This document shows positions 15,668-24,326 of a DNA stretch of 40,531 nt, in pieces; position 1 is the stretch's first letter, and each line of letters opens with the position of its first letter. Under the pieces are notes generated by a model. It did not search any database. It had not been told where the DNA came from and worked only from the letters and a program-made list of their open reading frames with translations. The position numbers and the translations under genes are program-made. Origin of the DNA: Acidobacteria bacterium 13_1_40CM_65_14 (GTDB taxonomy: Bacteria; Acidobacteriota; Vicinamibacteria; Vicinamibacterales; CAVVIG01); the NCBI GenBank assembly GCA_001917905.1, contig MNEX01000024.1, forward strand, positions 1-40,531, read 5' to 3'.

Positions 15668-16699
15668 ATGACGAATCGATGGTCAATGTTGAGCGCGGCG
15701 ATGGTGTTGGCGGCGGCGCCGATGTGGGCGGCCGACCCGACCTATCAAAAGGTGGGGGAGATTCACATCGGCGGCTCCGGAGCGTTCGACTACCTCGCCG
15801 TCGACCCCGCTGCCAAGCGGCTGTACGTCACGCACGGCACCGAGATCGTCGTCATCGATACGGCGACGGACAAGATCGTCGGCAGGATCGCCGACACGCC
15901 GCGCGTGCACGGCATCGCGTTCGCGCCGGGTGGTAAGGGTTTCACGAGCAACGGCGGCGAAAACAAAGTCAGCATCGTCGATCTCAAGACGCTGCAGACG
16001 CTGAGCAAGGTGGAGACCGGCGCCAACCCTGACGCGATTCTCTACGAGCCGAAGCAGAAGGAGATTTATGCGCTCAATCACAGCGGCAAGTCGGCGACGG
16101 TGATCGACGCCGACAAAGGTACCGTCAACGCGACGATACCGCTCGGCGGACAGGCGGAAACGGGGCAGACCGATCCCAGTCTCGGCCGCGTGTTCGTCAA
16201 CATCGAGGACAAGGACGCCGTCGACGTCATCGACATCGCGTCGCACAAGGTCGTCGCGACCTGGCCGGTCGCGCCGGCCGAGAGCCCCACGGGCATGGCG
16301 ATCGACACGTCAAACCATCGTCTGTTCGTCGGCGGCGGCAAGGCGATGGTGATGATCGACGCGAAGACCGGGAAGGTCATCGCCAGCGCGCCGATCTGCA
16401 ACGGGACCGACGCGACGTTCTACGATGCCGACAAGAAGACGGCATTCAGCTCGTGCGGCGACGGCCACATCACGGCGGTGAAAGTCGACGGCGACAAGCT
16501 GACCGTCGTCCAGACGATTCCGACGACGCGCGGCGCGCGGACGATGACGCTCGATCCCGCCACGCACAAGATCTACACGGCGGCGCAGAATTTTCAGCCG
16601 CCCGACCCGAACGCGCCGCCACCGGCGGCCGGCGCGCGCGGCCGCGGTCCGGCGCCGGTGCCCGACTCGTTCCACGTGCTGATCTTTAACCTGAAGTAA
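15668..16699 (+). CDS. YncE-like secreted seven-bladed propeller protein
   Basis: 343 aa with a signal peptide ending MWAADPTYQ. The repeats are of the YVTN/YncE kind: YLAVDPAAKRLYVTHGTEIV, VIDTATDKIVGRI, HGIAFAPGGKGFTSNGGENK, VIDADKGTVNATIPLG, MAIDTSNHRLFVGGGKAM and TLDPATHKIYTAAQNF. A proline/alanine-rich segment near the C-terminus (PPDPNAPPPAAGARGRGPAP) precedes the last strand. Such propellers are periplasmic and mostly of unknown ligand. The start ATG 15668 has GGAGG seven to eight bases upstream. It is transcribed away from the cupredoxin operon across a possible operator. Confidence 0.85.
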   Translation: MTNRWSMLSAAMVLAAAPMWAADPTYQKVGEIHIGGSGAFDYLAVDPAAKRLYVTHGTEIVVIDTATDKIVGRIADTPRVHGIAFAPGGKGFTSNGGENKVSIVDLKTLQTLSKVETGANPDAILYEPKQKEIYALNHSGKSATVIDADKGTVNATIPLGGQAETGQTDPSLGRVFVNIEDKDAVDVIDIASHKVVATWPVAPAESPTGMAIDTSNHRLFVGGGKAMVMIDAKTGKVIASAPICNGTDATFYDADKKTAFSSCGDGHITAVKVDGDKLTVVQTIPTTRGARTMTLDPATHKIYTAAQNFQPPDPNAPPPAAGARGRGPAPVPDSFHVLIFNLK

Positions 16700-16710
16700 A
16701 CGTCCGCAAA

Positions 16711-17050
16711 CACGTAAGCCGACAGGTCATCCCTTCACGTGCAGTTCAGCGATGCGGTGACCTCGACGGGAACGCCGGCGATGCGTGTCGACTCGACGAG
16801 CTCGGCCGAGATCGTGCTGCAGGATGGATCGGGCGGTGCGGCGCCGCTCGGCTGGGGATGGGCGGACAACGGGTGGGGCGTCGCTGGAGCGAACATCTTC
16901 TTCGAGACGACCGGCACGCCAATGAAGTTATCTGATTCGATACAGGTGGCTATCCAAACGGATATAAGCGCTGATGTGCAACTCGCTCCCTTAACGCGCG
17001 TTGCAGAATTACAACTCGCCACCACGGAGGACACGGGGGACAGCACGTAA
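16711..17050 (+). pseudogene. C-terminal fossil of a carbohydrate-binding-like domain
   Basis: After a TAA the frame reads SSLHVQFSDAVTSTGTPAMR, SSAEIVLQDGSGG and APLGWGWADNGWGVAGANIF, resembling the last strands of the sugar-binding-like domain found at the C-terminus of secreted hydrolases and propellers in soil bacteria. The usual last strands are missing: after TTGTP the sequence turns AT-rich and unrelated. A GTG at 16739 opens a 103-codon frame, but no ribosome site or family start supports a real gene. Confidence 0.45.
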
Positions 17051-17143
17051 TGCGGATTGAGGATTGCGGAATGCGGGATTCAATCGAACGATAAATCCGC
17101 AATCCTCAATCCTCAATCCGCAATGAGGTGTCCTCTGTGGTGG
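17019..17143. repeat. Nested palindrome: CCACCACGG arms around an ATTGCGG heptamer hairpin
   Basis: The outer arms are CCACCACGGAGGACAC (17019-17034) and GTGTCCTCTGTGGTGG (17128-17143), complementary apart from one position. Between them sits a second inverted pair of 7-bp units (GGATTGA, GGATTGC at 17052-17080; CAATCCT, CAATCCG at 17093-17124). One repeat type appears to have landed inside the other. Confidence 0.85.
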
Positions 17144-17189
17144 AGAGGTTGCGGCGGTAATTTTCGCAACCAGCTCTCAGAGCGCAGCT

Positions 17190-17217
17190 CCGGGCACCGG
17201 CCGCGGCTGGTGCCCGG
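17190..17217. terminator. GC hairpin 3' of the CHRD gene
   Basis: CCGGGCACC (17190-17198) pairs perfectly with GGTGCCCGG (17209-17217). It lies 23 bases downstream of the CHRD stop on the minus strand. There is no T-run on either side, so factor-independent termination is uncertain. Confidence 0.45.
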
Positions 17218-17240
17218 ATCTTACGCTGTACCGACCAGGG

Positions 17241-17780
17241 TTAGTTGTCGTCGTCGCCGCGGGCCTTGATCTGCCCGCGGATCTCGCCGCCCGGCCGCCC
17301 CGTGCTATGGACATTGGCGTAGGCGAACCCAGCGCGCATCGCGCGGACAAGCTCCTCGAATTCCCCGGGCGCGATGCCTTGGGCTGTCGGCCCGATGACG
17401 TCGGCCGGACGGATCGTCCCGGTCACGGTTCCGCCGGCAGGCGGGCAGGTCGGCTTGCCGCCGCCGCCGCAGAGAAACGCGGACACACCGCCGGAAGTGG
17501 CGCGCTGGCCGAGGTGAATGTGCGCCGCGATCGCCGTCCCGCCCTCGAGATCCTCGAAACTCAGTTCGTAATCAATTGCCATCCCCATCGCGTCGCTGAC
17601 GAGTTCGGCCTTGAACTTTCCCGTCCCGGCCGTCGAGAGCGTCGACGGCGTTTCCTGGTAGCCACTCAGTGTGGCCCTGAAGTGATTTGGCCCGCGCCTC
17701 TCGTCGTCCGAGGCCACGGCATACGCCGCAACGGCGACGACCGCGATCACCAGTCCTGTGCCGATCAGATGCTTGTTCAT
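17241..17780 (-). CDS. Secreted CHRD-domain protein
   Basis: 179 aa with a hydrophobic signal peptide (LIGTGLVIAVVAVAAYAVAS). The CHRD domain is seen in FRATLSGYQETPSTLSTAGT, IAAHIHLGQRATSGGVSAFLC, FEELVRAMRAGFAYANVHS and GRPGGEIRGQI. CHRD domains are extracellular beta-sandwiches first found in chordin; the bacterial role is unknown. A two-Cys segment (FLCGGGGKPTCPP) could form a disulphide. AAGGAAGG precedes ATG 17780. The start lies 15 bp after the stop of the kelch gene, so both are probably one operon. Confidence 0.88.
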   Translation of the reverse strand: MNKHLIGTGLVIAVVAVAAYAVASDDERRGPNHFRATLSGYQETPSTLSTAGTGKFKAELVSDAMGMAIDYELSFEDLEGGTAIAAHIHLGQRATSGGVSAFLCGGGGKPTCPPAGGTVTGTIRPADVIGPTAQGIAPGEFEELVRAMRAGFAYANVHSTGRPGGEIRGQIKARGDDDN

Positions 17781-17795
17781 ATGGCCTTCCTTTCG

Positions 17796-20237
17796 TTATT
17801 TGAACTCGAGGCTCGGTCCCCTGGTTTCCGGCTTGAGCACGACCTTCTTGCCCACGCTCGGCACGCCGTTCCGGTCGACGACGAAGAGCATGTAGATGCC
17901 TGGAACGGCCTGCGCAGGTAACTTCGGCGCGACGACCCGCAGCTCGCTCTCGTCGTCCCTGTCTCGCTTGTCGCCCTTGTCACCGCGTTCTCCTCTGCCT
18001 CCGTGATCCTTCTCGCGGAAGGCAAGCTTCACGTACCGGTCGCCGGTCGTGAGACTGTGCGTGTTGTGGTCGCTCCGGAGGAGCACCACAGATCCGATCT
18101 GATCCGCGCGGCCGGCGATCTCGATATCGAAGTGGCCGCGGAAGGAGATCTCTTCAGGGGCCTCCGTGATGACCGGCCGCCTCGCCGAGCCGCCGCCTGC
18201 CGTGAAGAGATACGGCGGAGAGAACACCTGGCCCACAGGTACTCCTTGATCGGGATCGCCGCGCGGCAGCAGCCCGGCGTACGAGCTCATGAGGGGGAAC
18301 GACGGGTCGTCGGGTCGAACCAGCGCTTCGCGGTTCTCGCCCGCGAAGAACACCGTGGCATTCGGCAGCAACGTCGCCGTCCCGTGTAGGCCTCGCGAGA
18401 CCGTCGTTTTGGCCAGTTTTTTGACCGCGCCGGTCGAGGGGTCGAACATCTGGAACGCGTGACCTTCTCGTTCCTCGAAGGTGCACGGTCGGCCGTCAAC
18501 GGTGCAATTCGCCGCGCGGTTCACTCCCTGCCCGATGAGCACCTTACCGTCGGGCAGCAGCACGGCCTTGGTCGTGGCGAGCGGCTGCAGGATGTTGCCC
18601 ACCTTCTCCCATCGCGGGCTCGCATCGGCGAAGTCGATGCGCTCGACGGTCCCGGTCTGACCGCTGGCGTCCGTGCCTGAGATCATGAACCACTGGTGCG
18701 AGACCGTGCGTCCGTTGCCGTCGATCTCGATCTGGCTCGCGGTCGGGCAGCAGTAGGGCCGGACTTCGGAGGCGGTGTCGACAAGCGTCCAGTGGTTCCG
18801 CGCAGGCATGTTGCGGTTGGGATCCTTCAACGCCCCCAGCACGTCCAGGCACCAGGTCGTCCCCTTGGTAAAGTTCGGCGTGCCTCCACCGACGCCGAAT
18901 CTGGCGCCGCCTAGAGTGCGAACGCCTTGAGCATTGCGATAGCCCGGGGTGGCCGGAGTGTCCTCAGCGGTCTCCGCGCCATAATCGATTTCGCCGTTCA
19001 TCGTGCAGACTTTCCAGTCATCCCGTCCCGGCCCCGTCTGCACGGACTCCATCTGCGGGTAGAGCGGGAAGGCCATCCGGGCGTTCTCGAGTGCGATGTT
19101 CCGATCGGTCTTCGGGTCGTAGACTTCCGGCACCACGATATTGACGCGGGAGGCCGTGAACGCCGTATCGCTCTGAGACTGGTTCGCCCTCCCCTTAGTC
19201 GCTCGGGCCGGATCGGGCGCGACGGTGTTGTCCTGGTCGAACCCGCCGAGGACGAGCACCATGTCGTTCGGCAGCGGAGCCGCCGATGGGTACCAGCGCG
19301 CGTACTTCTGATCGGATGGTTCCGAGGGCTGCGTGCTCTGCTGGTTCCGCGGGTCGCAGTTGTCGAAGAACTGGGCGTTCGGGTCCCGGGCGAACAACTC
19401 CCGGCCGAAGGGGTCCCTCTTCCAGTTCGCCAGGTCGCAGGGCTCCCGTCGTTTTCGCCAGGTTTCCGTCTCCGGGTCGAACACCTGCACCTTGTACAGC
19501 CCGTTGTCGCTCTGCATGTCGTGGCCGCCGAAGACGTAGACGCGTCCATCGGCCAGCGTCACGCGCGCATTGCAATACGTGTTGTAGAACATGTTCTTCG
19601 AGTACCCGTTCTCCGCGAACGCCGCGCGGTTCATGGCGAAGTCGGCCTCGTCCAGCAGGGCCGTATGGAACTTGCCGTTCTGCGGCTCCGTGTTCTTGAA
19701 CGCGTCTGGGTGGCTGATGTCGAACAGCAGTTGCCGTTCCATCGTGCGATTTGCCTTGATGCGTGTGGGCACGCTCATACTCAGACCCTGCCGCATCAGG
19801 TACCCGCCGTAAGTGAGCCTCTGGAACGAGTCTTCGGCCGACCGCGCTTGTCCAAGACCGAGGAAAGGATCGAAGCCGTGAAGGACATCTCTCAACGAGC
19901 TGTTGAACTGGTTTCCGGCGGTCGTGAAGGCGCCCCGCGCGATTGCCCGGTCGACGAGCGCGGGATCCGACATGTCGTTGGGGATGTACTGCGGGAACCT
20001 CGCATGGAACAGGATCTTTGGCTTCTCGGAGTCCTTCTTCCACACGAGGCCCATGTGTACCGCTTCCGCGCTTTGCATCGGAATGAACGGCGATACCCGA
20101 CCGCACTCAGCTGGCGGGCAGTTGGCGTTGGGATCCGGGAATGAGGATTGCGCAGAGGCACCTGACCAGAGACCGAGAGCGAGCCACGACAGCGCGCAGA
20201 TGCCGCCTGCCGCAAACGTGACGATCTGTCTTTTCAT
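17796..20237 (-). CDS. Secreted galactose-oxidase-like kelch protein with C-terminal DUF1929-type domain
   Basis: 813 aa, signal peptide ending GASAQ. Kelch-type propeller strands (ADGRVYVFGGHD, NDMVLVLGGFDQ, DGKVLIGQGVN) are followed by a DUF1929-like Ig domain (GSVVLLRSDHNTHSLTTGDR). Relative to galactose oxidase, ARWYPS gives a candidate equatorial Tyr and RGLHGTATLLPN plus HNTHS give two histidines, but the residue before the first His, normally the axial Tyr of a YHS motif, is Leu. So copper binding may persist with altered chemistry, or the protein may only bind. An Arg/Asp-rich insert (RGERGDKGDKRDRDDE) splits the last domain. CAGGAGGT lies six bases before ATG 20237. It is in an operon with CHRD. 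Confidence 0.8.
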   Translation of the reverse strand: MKRQIVTFAAGGICALSWLALGLWSGASAQSSFPDPNANCPPAECGRVSPFIPMQSAEAVHMGLVWKKDSEKPKILFHARFPQYIPNDMSDPALVDRAIARGAFTTAGNQFNSSLRDVLHGFDPFLGLGQARSAEDSFQRLTYGGYLMRQGLSMSVPTRIKANRTMERQLLFDISHPDAFKNTEPQNGKFHTALLDEADFAMNRAAFAENGYSKNMFYNTYCNARVTLADGRVYVFGGHDMQSDNGLYKVQVFDPETETWRKRREPCDLANWKRDPFGRELFARDPNAQFFDNCDPRNQQSTQPSEPSDQKYARWYPSAAPLPNDMVLVLGGFDQDNTVAPDPARATKGRANQSQSDTAFTASRVNIVVPEVYDPKTDRNIALENARMAFPLYPQMESVQTGPGRDDWKVCTMNGEIDYGAETAEDTPATPGYRNAQGVRTLGGARFGVGGGTPNFTKGTTWCLDVLGALKDPNRNMPARNHWTLVDTASEVRPYCCPTASQIEIDGNGRTVSHQWFMISGTDASGQTGTVERIDFADASPRWEKVGNILQPLATTKAVLLPDGKVLIGQGVNRAANCTVDGRPCTFEEREGHAFQMFDPSTGAVKKLAKTTVSRGLHGTATLLPNATVFFAGENREALVRPDDPSFPLMSSYAGLLPRGDPDQGVPVGQVFSPPYLFTAGGGSARRPVITEAPEEISFRGHFDIEIAGRADQIGSVVLLRSDHNTHSLTTGDRYVKLAFREKDHGGRGERGDKGDKRDRDDESELRVVAPKLPAQAVPGIYMLFVVDRNGVPSVGKKVVLKPETRGPSLEFK

Positions 20238-20706
20238 CGCTGGACCTCCTGTTGCGAGCGTTCGTCGCGGTTCGCAGACGTGCGGACAGGCTCGGCGAAC
20301 GCCCTGGGACCGGCAACTTCGTTTCGCGAACGCCTCCTTTCTTCAGAAACCGGTCTTCAGAAACCGGGATCTGCAGAACGCTCGCTGGCGACTCCCGCGA
20401 GCGACTGGCTGTGCGCCTTCATGACGCGCAGCCGATGAGCCTCTTGATGAATGGCGCGCGGCCCTGAGCGGGGAATCCTTGAAGACGACGTGCGCGATGG
20501 CAAGCCGCGTGCCCGACCGATCCCGCGCTTAGGACGAATGCCTTAGGATCACAACATCAGCACTGTAAGAGAGATCAGCCGGCGTGATCATCGACACTGC
20601 GGATGGCAGCGTTACCGAGGCCGTAAAGATTTTCAGGGCAAGTAATCGGGGCGGTCGCGTGTGCGCCGCGATTGGCAGCGCGCTCGCCGGCGTCCACGTG
20701 TCGGGA
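20238..20706. other. Gene-free stretch with a small tandem repeat
   Basis: No supportable gene in either strand. It holds a perfect 14-bp tandem duplication TCTTCAGAAACCGG at 20340-20367, and CTTAGGAC/CTTAGGAT twice near 20529-20550. Presumably the kelch promoter lies here, but no clear -35/-10 pair was found. Confidence 0.5.
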
Positions 20707-20925
20707 TCAGCGCGGGGTTTCGAGCGGGGCAGCGTTCAAGAGTGGCGGGAGCCGCATGGCGTTGGATCCGCGTGCCTCAAGGTCCGACCCCGACATCACG
20801 CTGCCGCGGCCGTTTCCCGCTCCGGCCTCGTCGTTGAGGTTCAGTCCGCCAGAGGGAACGCCAGCTTCCAGTGCTACGCGCATGGCACGGCCCTGACACA
20901 GGTAAATGTCATTGAGCGGCGCATC
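20707..20925 (-). other. Open 72-codon stretch after the PQQ-like gene, unrecognised
   Basis: Directly after the TAA of the PQQ-like gene, in the same frame, the minus strand reads DAPLNDIYLCQGRAMRVALE, then AGVPSGGLNLNDEAGAGNG, and ends AAPLETPR before TGA (20707-20709). Composition looks coding, but there is no start codon with a ribosome site and I recognise no family. It may be the tail of a lost gene. Confidence 0.25.
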
Positions 20926-22215
20926 TTATCGTCGGGCACTGATGCGGTACAAATGACTATCGCTGCGGATGAAGATCGATCCGCCCGACACCGCCATCGA
21001 CGCCAGCGTGTCGCCCTCGAGCGTGTTCGTCGCGAGGCGCTGGAATTCTTTGCCGGGCGCGATGACCGTCGAGACGCCGCCCTCGCTCAAGAAATAGATT
21101 CGGCCGTCGGCGAACAGCGGCGATGCGGAGTAATCGCCGCCGAGTCTCTGAATCCACCGCGCCTCTCCGGTCTTCGCATCGAGACACTGCGCGATGCCGC
21201 CGTCGTTGAGGACGTAGAGCTCGTCGCCGACGAGCAGGGGCGACGGCGTGAGCGGCGCGCCGCGCCGCAGCGTCCAGGCGACATGCGTTTTCGTGACGTC
21301 GCCCGCACCGTCCACGCGCACCGCCAGCAGTGAGGGCTGCTGGAATCCGGTGGCGATGTAGACCAGCCCGTGGCCGTACACGGGACGCGGCACGTTGGAG
21401 AAGCCGTCGGCGTAGCTCACGCGCCAGATCTCCTTGCCGTTCTGCGGATCGTAGGCGGCTGCGCGATAGGCGCCGACGCTGACGACCTCGTCGCGCTCGC
21501 CGGCGCGGATGACGAGCGGCGTCGAATACGCCTGGTCGAATGGTTGACGGCGTCCGGTTCGCCACCGCGTCTTGCCTGTCCGTTTGTCGAGCGCCGCGAC
21601 GAACGCATCGTCGCTTCCGTCACAGCTCACGATCAGGAGATCGCCGTACAGCACCGGCGATCCGCCGTTGCCGTGCTGTGACTCGTAGGGAAGTCGCGTC
21701 TTCCAGACGATTTTTACTCCGGGGGCCCCTGCCCCCCGGACACGCTCCGCGGGGACCCCTTCGCCCCGCTCCGCCGCCGTGATGCCGAGCGCGGCGGTGC
21801 CCAGGGCGCCGAAGTGCACGTAGACGCGGTCGCCCTCGACGATCGGCGTCGGCGATGCGTGACTGTTCTTGGCGTTGGTGAGATCGCCGTTCCGGATATG
21901 GAAGACCTCGACGTTGACGATTTCGCGTCCGGTCTCGACGTCGTAGGCGAGCGCGCGGAGCGACGCACCTTTTTCCTTGATTGCTGTCGTGAGCCACACG
22001 CGGCCGTCGGCGACGACCGGAGACGACCACCCTCGTCCCGGTACGGGCGTCTTCCACGCGACGTTGCGCGATTCGCTCCATTCGAGTGGAAGGCCGTGTT
22101 CGGCGGAGTGTCCTTGACCAGTCGGTCCGCGGAACTGCGGCCAGTCCTCGGCTCGCAGTCCGGCCGCAGTGAGCGCCAGCATCGCGCAGAGTGTGATGCG
22201 GCTTATCATCACCAT
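20926..22215 (-). CDS. Secreted PQQ-like beta-propeller repeat protein
   Basis: 429 aa with a signal peptide ending GLRAEDWPQFRG; EDWPQFRGPTGQG is the classic mature start of the PQQ_2-like propellers common in Acidobacteria and Planctomycetes. Blades are visible as WSSPVVADGRVWLTT, GNGGSPVLYGDLLIVSCDG, YDPQNGKEIWRVSY, CLDAKTGEARWIQRLGG and SASPLFADGRIYFLSEGG. True PQQ ligands are not evident, so a binding or structural role is as likely as an enzyme. A GC-rich 56-bp stretch (21721-21776) encodes an odd insertion ERGEGVPAERVRGAGAPG between two blades. ATG 22215 has only a weak ribosome site; two further Met codons follow. A sulfatase fossil is directly upstream. Confidence 0.85.
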   Translation of the reverse strand: MVMISRITLCAMLALTAAGLRAEDWPQFRGPTGQGHSAEHGLPLEWSESRNVAWKTPVPGRGWSSPVVADGRVWLTTAIKEKGASLRALAYDVETGREIVNVEVFHIRNGDLTNAKNSHASPTPIVEGDRVYVHFGALGTAALGITAAERGEGVPAERVRGAGAPGVKIVWKTRLPYESQHGNGGSPVLYGDLLIVSCDGSDDAFVAALDKRTGKTRWRTGRRQPFDQAYSTPLVIRAGERDEVVSVGAYRAAAYDPQNGKEIWRVSYADGFSNVPRPVYGHGLVYIATGFQQPSLLAVRVDGAGDVTKTHVAWTLRRGAPLTPSPLLVGDELYVLNDGGIAQCLDAKTGEARWIQRLGGDYSASPLFADGRIYFLSEGGVSTVIAPGKEFQRLATNTLEGDTLASMAVSGGSIFIRSDSHLYRISARR

Positions 22216-22240
22216 TCAGCGCCACTCGATAGTTGCTGCA

Positions 22241-22648
22241 GAAATTTAAACCCGCCGCGATGAAGAACGGTCGATCGCGATATTTCTCGATCAGCTGGAT
22301 CGTTTCTGCAGCCACCATGCCGTCGGTATGCCGATCGTCGGACGCCGGCGAGGCATACCACGCGAGCGCGCTGCCCAGGCCTCGATCGGGCGTGTGGTTG
22401 GTGAGCACCGGCTCCTCGTCCCTGTCGATCCCGCGTGGGTTGACGACGGCGTCCCAGGAGGGCGGGTCGTCCAGTCCGTCCGTGCCGATGTCGCTGGGAT
22501 TGCCGTAGTGGTAAATCTTGCCGACTCGCGCGGCGACGTATCCATTGGCCTTGAACATTTGCGGCAGCGTCACGACATCGGGCAGGTTTTTGCGGAAATG
22601 CGTCTGCAGGTCGTAGACATGCGTGGTGTCGGGCCGTCGGGATCGCAC
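22241..22648 (-). pseudogene. Internal fragment of an iduronate-2-sulfatase-like sulfatase
   Basis: 136 codons matching the middle of a sulfatase: RRPDTTHVYDLQTHFRK, PQMFKANGYVAARVGKIYHYG, GLDDPPSWDAVVNPRG and ETIQLIEKYRDRPFFIAAG. The N-terminal part with the C-x-P-S-R motif that is turned into formylglycine is missing, and the protein stops being sulfatase-like right after FFIAAG, where the PQQ-like gene begins. No catalytic function can remain. Confidence 0.8.
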
Positions 22649-22762
22649 GCGTCCTTCATGTTCACGAGCCGTTCCATGCCGCTGGCGGCCGCGGATGCGG
22701 CGCTCGCGGAGATCCGCGCGTCACAACGGCCGCGGCAAGAAACGCTGAGACACCACAATCAT
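22649..22762 (-). pseudogene. Decayed 5' end of another secreted-protein gene fused to the sulfatase fossil
   Basis: AAAGGAG (22769-22775) lies six bases before an ATG at 22762, but that frame stops after 13 codons. Neighbouring frames carry a leader-like stretch (GVSAFLAAAVV) and then ASAAASGMERLVNMKDACDPD, which breaks off where the sulfatase fragment starts. I read this as a frameshifted start of an unidentified gene joined to the sulfatase remnant. Confidence 0.4.
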
Positions 22763-22919
22763 ATCGATCTCCTTTGAGACACGCCCACGACCGAGCGGAC
22801 CTCCAGTGTCGCCTTTGCGCGGCGGTCCTCCCGCCAGCGTCGTGTCGCTCGCGTGGGCGTGAACTTCGGTGGGCTACCTATACACGCGGAGACGATCAGG
22901 GAACAATTGTGTTCATCCG

Positions 22920-24281
22920 CTACGGTTTGCCGCGTTCCTCCGCACGCGCGCCGCGCAGGATCCCGGTCATGGCGTAGTTGGCCTCGTGACACGCATACTC
23001 GAAGATGCGATCGTCGCTCTTCGTCATTCCGATCGCTGTCGACCAGGGCTTCGTGAACGCCGTCGGGTTGTCGATCGTGAATTCGTACAGCAAAGTGCCG
23101 GGGCCTGTGCGGGTGAAGCGCTCGACCACATGCAGGTTCCCGTCGGCTCCCCTGAAGTTGGTCTTGTCGGTGAAGTTCGTCGTGTCGACAACGAGCGTGT
23201 CGCCTTCCCATCGCCCGCGCGAATCGCCCAGCCATTTGCGAATCGCCTGAGCGGTGTGCGGACGGCCGTCGAGCGGGACGATCCGCGCGTCGTGGATCAT
23301 CTCGTTGAGGATGATCACGTGGTCGGGGAACTGAAAGATCTGCACGAAGTTGTTGTACGGACCCGGCACGATCGGCGGTCCTGCGCCAAAGAGCAGACAG
23401 CGCGTGGGCAGCCCTTGGTTCTCTGGACCGTCGGTCGGATGATCGCGGCGGTCGGCCGCGCGCACGTCCGCGCGCTGCTTCCCGCTTGGTGTCAGCGCCG
23501 GAATCTTGCCGTCGGCCGGATCGACGATGAGCGAGGTTCGCTTCCTGCCGTTCACAACCGTCAGCACCGAGCCGCGATCGAACCAGGCCTCGTTGTACGC
23601 GCCGCCGACGTCCGCTTCGGGCGACGATTTGTCGCGGCGGTCGCGGTTATTTGCTTCCACGGTGCGCCGTTCGTACGCGGCGGCTTCGTCGGCGGTCAGC
23701 TCCGGTTTGCCGGCGAACTCGGCCGGCCGCTCGAGCGGTGTGATCGTCGCAAAACTCCACACGCCCTCCAGATCCGGCTTGCCCACCGAAGCCGGCGGCG
23801 AGGGTGAGCGCACCGAAGCCGACGGCGAAGGTTGGGCGGCCGCTGCGGCGGCCGGCGTGTCCGCGACCGCCGGCAGCGATCGTCTGCCGTAGTTCGGGCG
23901 GTAGTCCTGATGGCACTGCACGCACGACGTGTAGAGCGCGTCGTTGAGCTCGACGAGCGCGTTGACGTCGCGGCGCTTCGCCGCGTCGGACGCCGCGGCG
24001 CTCGCGTCGATCATCAGCTTCGCGTCGGCCATCCAGCGGGTGCGATCGCGGAAATACATCGGCCCCGCCAGCGCCTTCGCGGCGTCGGCGAGCGCCGACG
24101 TCTTCGCTTCGAGCGCGCGCCAGTCGGCGTCGTTGGCCGGCGTCCGCGTGGAGATGTAGAAGATCGCATCCGACGTCGGGTAAATCGGATCGATCATCAG
24201 CTCGCTCATCGTCTTGGCCTCGTGAGGCGATGGCGATCCCGCCTGAGCGGCGACGAACAGCAGTATGGCGATGATGCGCAT
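22920..24281 (-). CDS. Cytochrome c domain fused to a 'PDLxGxW' family secreted domain
   Basis: 453 aa. After a signal peptide, residues about 25-133 are a helical c-type cytochrome domain with one haem motif CVQCH (Cys120-His124), alignable with the stand-alone cytochrome at 34401-34865. An Ala/Pro/Ser linker (about 138-163) joins it to the paralogous domain shared by four neighbouring genes: GKPDLEGVWSFATITPLERP, HDARIVPLDG, WLGDSRGRWEGDTLVVDTTN, NLHVVERFTRTGPGTLLYEF and FEYACHEANYAMTGILRGAR. The fusion suggests that the unnamed domain works with an electron-transfer protein in the periplasm. It is the last gene of the minus-strand cluster, after a CCACCACGG palindrome. Confidence 0.8.
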   Translation of the reverse strand: MRIIAILLFVAAQAGSPSPHEAKTMSELMIDPIYPTSDAIFYISTRTPANDADWRALEAKTSALADAAKALAGPMYFRDRTRWMADAKLMIDASAAASDAAKRRDVNALVELNDALYTSCVQCHQDYRPNYGRRSLPAVADTPAAAAAAQPSPSASVRSPSPPASVGKPDLEGVWSFATITPLERPAEFAGKPELTADEAAAYERRTVEANNRDRRDKSSPEADVGGAYNEAWFDRGSVLTVVNGRKRTSLIVDPADGKIPALTPSGKQRADVRAADRRDHPTDGPENQGLPTRCLLFGAGPPIVPGPYNNFVQIFQFPDHVIILNEMIHDARIVPLDGRPHTAQAIRKWLGDSRGRWEGDTLVVDTTNFTDKTNFRGADGNLHVVERFTRTGPGTLLYEFTIDNPTAFTKPWSTAIGMTKSDDRIFEYACHEANYAMTGILRGARAEERGKP

Positions 24282-24326
24282 GCGCCGAGTCTACACCCGA
24301 CGGCTACAAGCCAAGAATCAAGCTCT

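Noticed and set aside
15440-15686. Extended minus-strand frame running over the cupredoxin gene into the propeller gene
   Set aside because: The frame differs from that of the cupredoxin and has no family features; it covers the divergent propeller start.
16739-17050. 103-codon frame as an intact small gene
   Set aside because: It resembles only the end of a larger domain and changes composition midway; called a fossil.
18927-20144. 405-codon plus-strand frame
   Set aside because: Antisense to the galactose-oxidase-like gene; no ribosome site or recognisable motifs.
20584-21333. 249-codon plus-strand frame
   Set aside because: Most of it mirrors the PQQ-like gene; the first 110 codons have no recognisable features or ribosome site.
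21620-22240. Continuation of the sulfatase frame beyond 22241
   Set aside because: Similarity to sulfatases ends at FFIAAG and the rest is a shadow of the PQQ-like gene.
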